A stretch of 15,202 bases of DNA from Vicinamibacteria bacterium. GTDB lineage: Bacteria; Acidobacteriota; Vicinamibacteria; Vicinamibacterales; 2-12-FULL-66-21. The position numbers and the translations under genes are program-made. The notes beneath the pieces were generated by a model. The model was not told the DNA's origin and ran no database searches. It saw nothing but the letters and a program-made list of their open reading frames with translations. The stretch spans positions 1-15,202 of the forward strand of contig JAICSD010000050.1 in the NCBI GenBank assembly GCA_025937075.1. Direction: 5' to 3'. Below, piece by piece: positions 13,357 to 15,202 of the stretch (positions within the stretch are counted from its first letter, which is position 1; each line of letters opens with the position of its first letter).

Positions 13357-15202
13357 GTGGCAAGCATGGCGACGAGAAACAAGACCGCGGCGACCGCGAC
13401 GTAGGTGGCGAAATCGAGCGGCGACACACCGAACAGGAAGCTGGCGAGGATCCCTGAGAGTGCGACGGCTCCGGCAAGCCCGGCGGCCACACCTGGCAGC
13501 GTCAGGCGCAGTCCGCTTCCCAGCAACATTCCGACGACGTCTTCGGACCGGGCGCCCAGCGCGAGACGAACGCCAATCTCACGGCTGCGCTGCGTGACGA
13601 TGTGGCCCATGAGCCCGTAGATGCCGATGGCCGCGAGCAGCAGCGCAAGGAGCGCAAAGGCCGTGACCAGAACGGTTTCGAAGCGCCGCCGCGCACGCGC
13701 GTCCGCCAGCAAGCTCTCCATCGTCTGGAACGCGGACACGGACTGATCCGGATCGAGTGCCGCAATCTGTTGGCGGATGGGCGCAATCACTCCCGCCGGA
13801 TCCCCCTGGGTGCGCACGACCAGCAGCATGAACGGCGAAGGTGCTTGTTGATGCGGAAGGTAGACTTCTGCCTTTTGCGGCGCCTCGAGTCCGAAATGAT
13901 GCGTCGCCTGCACGACCCCGACGATTTCACGCCAGCGTGGACGCCCATCCACCCATTCGGTCGCGAGACGTTTGCCCAGCGGATTCGCTCCCGGCCAGTA
14001 CATTCGAGCTGCCAGGTCGCTCACGATGGCGACGGGTCGAGAATCGCCGCGATCCCGGGCATCGAACAACCGGCCCTCGATGAGCCGCACACCAATCGTG
14101 TCGAAGTACTTCGCTGAAACGCGCGGCCGATTCGCGTGAGGACCGCTCGTGCCCGGGGCAGGATCGCGGCGTCCCTCGATCGCGAATCCCCCCTGATCGT
14201 TGATGCCAGTCAACGGAATGGAATCGCTGACGGCTGCGGACACGACGCCTGGGACCGCGTCGATCCGTCGAAGCGCATCCTCGAAGAAGGCGACCTGTTG
14301 CGCGGGTTCTCCGTAGCGGGCAGGCGGCAAGTTCAGGATGGCCGTCAACAGGTGAGGCACCTGAAACCCGAGGTCGAGGCTCGCGACACGAACGAAACTG
14401 CGCACCAGCAGGCCAGCGGCAACGAGGAGCATGACCGCCAGTGCCAGCTGCGCCGCCACGAGCACCTGGCGAATGCGCGCACCAATCGCAGTGCCGGAGA
14501 TGCTCCTGCCCCCCTCTTTCAACGCGCGCTGGACGTCGACGTGGGTGCCCCAATACGCGGGTGTGAGGCCGAACAGGATCCCGACACAACCGGTGACGAG
14601 CACCATGAATCCGAGTACCTGCGCGTCGACGCTGGTCTGCTGCAGCCGAGGAAGGTTCCGCGGCGCGAGAAGGATGAGCGCATGCGTTCCGTAGTAGGCG
14701 ATTACGAGTCCGGCCGCCGCGCCGCCCGCCGCGAGCAAAAGACTCTCGGTCAGCATCTGCGTGACAAGGCGCAGCCGGCGCGCGCCGAGCGCCTGCCGCA
14801 CCGCCATTTCGCGACGACGCTCCTCCGCGCGCGACAGAAGCAGATTCGCGATGTTCGCGCACATCAGCAGCAGCACGACTCCGATCGCGCTCAAGAGCAG
14901 CAGCAGCGCCTGGCGCGCCCTGCCTGCGACGTAGATGTCGAGCGGCAGGACGGTGACGGTGAAATCCTTGTTCGAGTCCGGATACTGGCGCGCCAGGTTG
15001 TCCGCGATCGTCCGCATGACGGCGCGCGCGCGATCCAGCGTGACGCCCGGCGCGAGGCGTGCGACGGCCCAGTAGTTGTGACTGCCTCGGTCTTGGAGAT
15101 CCTCCGAGGGCCGCATCGGAATCCAGAGATCTCTCGGAGCGACCTGTTCGCCGGGTATGTTGTTGGGAAAGCTGAACGCCGCCGGCATCACGCCGATGAT
15201 CG
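13296..15202 (-). CDS. ADOP/MacB-type ABC transporter permease, 5' end off window
   Basis: Permease with two FtsX domains. ADOP proteins ('acidobacterial duplicated orphan permease') are about 800 residues long and often lack an adjacent ATPase. About 634 residues are visible. The frame stays open to the right edge and reads IIGVMPAAFSFP there, a MacB periplasmic-core pattern, so the N-terminus lies outside; the GTG at 15191 is internal. Then come the first membrane block with VVLLLMCANIANLLLSRAEERRREMAVRQALGA (shown across TM and loop), a central membrane pair, a second periplasmic domain (YFDTIGVRLIEGRLFD, REIVGVV), and the final FtsX block with QRSREIGVRLALGA and the ending SRAAARLDPVVILRDE. 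ALGA after EMAVR and again after EIGVR shows the duplication. These features also support the acidobacterial assignment. It is convergent with, and overlaps by 61 nt, the M48-type gene. Transport cargo cannot be inferred. Confidence 0.92.
   Translation of the reverse strand, partial: IIGVMPAAFSFPNNIPGEQVAPRDLWIPMRPSEDLQDRGSHNYWAVARLAPGVTLDRARAVMRTIADNLARQYPDSNKDFTVTVLPLDIYVAGRARQALLLLLSAIGVVLLLMCANIANLLLSRAEERRREMAVRQALGARRLRLVTQMLTESLLLAAGGAAAGLVIAYYGTHALILLAPRNLPRLQQTSVDAQVLGFMVLVTGCVGILFGLTPAYWGTHVDVQRALKEGGRSISGTAIGARIRQVLVAAQLALAVMLLVAAGLLVRSFVRVASLDLGFQVPHLLTAILNLPPARYGEPAQQVAFFEDALRRIDAVPGVVSAAVSDSIPLTGINDQGGFAIEGRRDPAPGTSGPHANRPRVSAKYFDTIGVRLIEGRLFDARDRGDSRPVAIVSDLAARMYWPGANPLGKRLATEWVDGRPRWREIVGVVQATHHFGLEAPQKAEVYLPHQQAPSPFMLLVVRTQGDPAGVIAPIRQQIAALDPDQSVSAFQTMESLLADARARRRFETVLVTAFALLALLLAAIGIYGLMGHIVTQRSREIGVRLALGARSEDVVGMLLGSGLRLTLPGVAAGLAGAVALSGILASFLFGVSPLDFATYVAVAAVLFLVAMLATYLPSRAAARLDPVVILRDE

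Overview
The window reads as a high-GC, gene-dense chromosomal segment of an Acidobacteriota bacterium, most likely of the Vicinamibacteria. Four things point there: a duplicated-FtsX 'orphan' MacB-type permease at the right end, a secreted VWFA-related protein of the acidobacterial type, a secreted sheet-rich domain carrying a GxEFxYPK-like motif, and dispersed short repeats whose spurious translation (FRLKAEAT) I associate from memory with that class. This is judged from protein character, not from a search.

Layout. 1-958 (-): the N-terminal part of an RND efflux periplasmic adaptor lipoprotein that runs off the left edge. About 1074-2105 (+): a ROK-family sugar kinase. 2117-2172: an array of eight 7-bp units. 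2259-4711 (+): a tight three-gene cluster of a secreted protein ending in an LPKTA sorting signal, a VWA-domain secreted protein, and a class D-like sortase. 4612-5496 (-): a secreted protein, possibly START/SRPBCC-like, whose 3' end overlaps the sortase gene on the opposite strand. 5630-6190 (+): a small lipoprotein. 6292-10108 (-): two Tat-exported TIM-barrel, glycoside-hydrolase-like proteins sharing a C-x-C-x2-C motif and separated only by four 15-bp repeats. 10330-13356 (+): a 1008-residue membrane M48-type metallopeptidase with a large C-terminal extension. 13296-15202 (-): an ADOP/MacB-type permease, cut by the right edge and overlapping the peptidase gene tail to tail.

How the genes fit together. 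The clearest functional unit is the sorting-signal protein, VWA protein and sortase: substrate and enzyme lie in one apparent operon, in a lineage expected to be diderm. The two Tat proteins look like a co-transcribed carbohydrate-related pair. The kinase, efflux adaptor, peptidase and permease look like independent neighbours. I saw no rRNA, tRNA, CRISPR array, insertion sequence or phage gene. No gap between genes exceeds about 221 bp.
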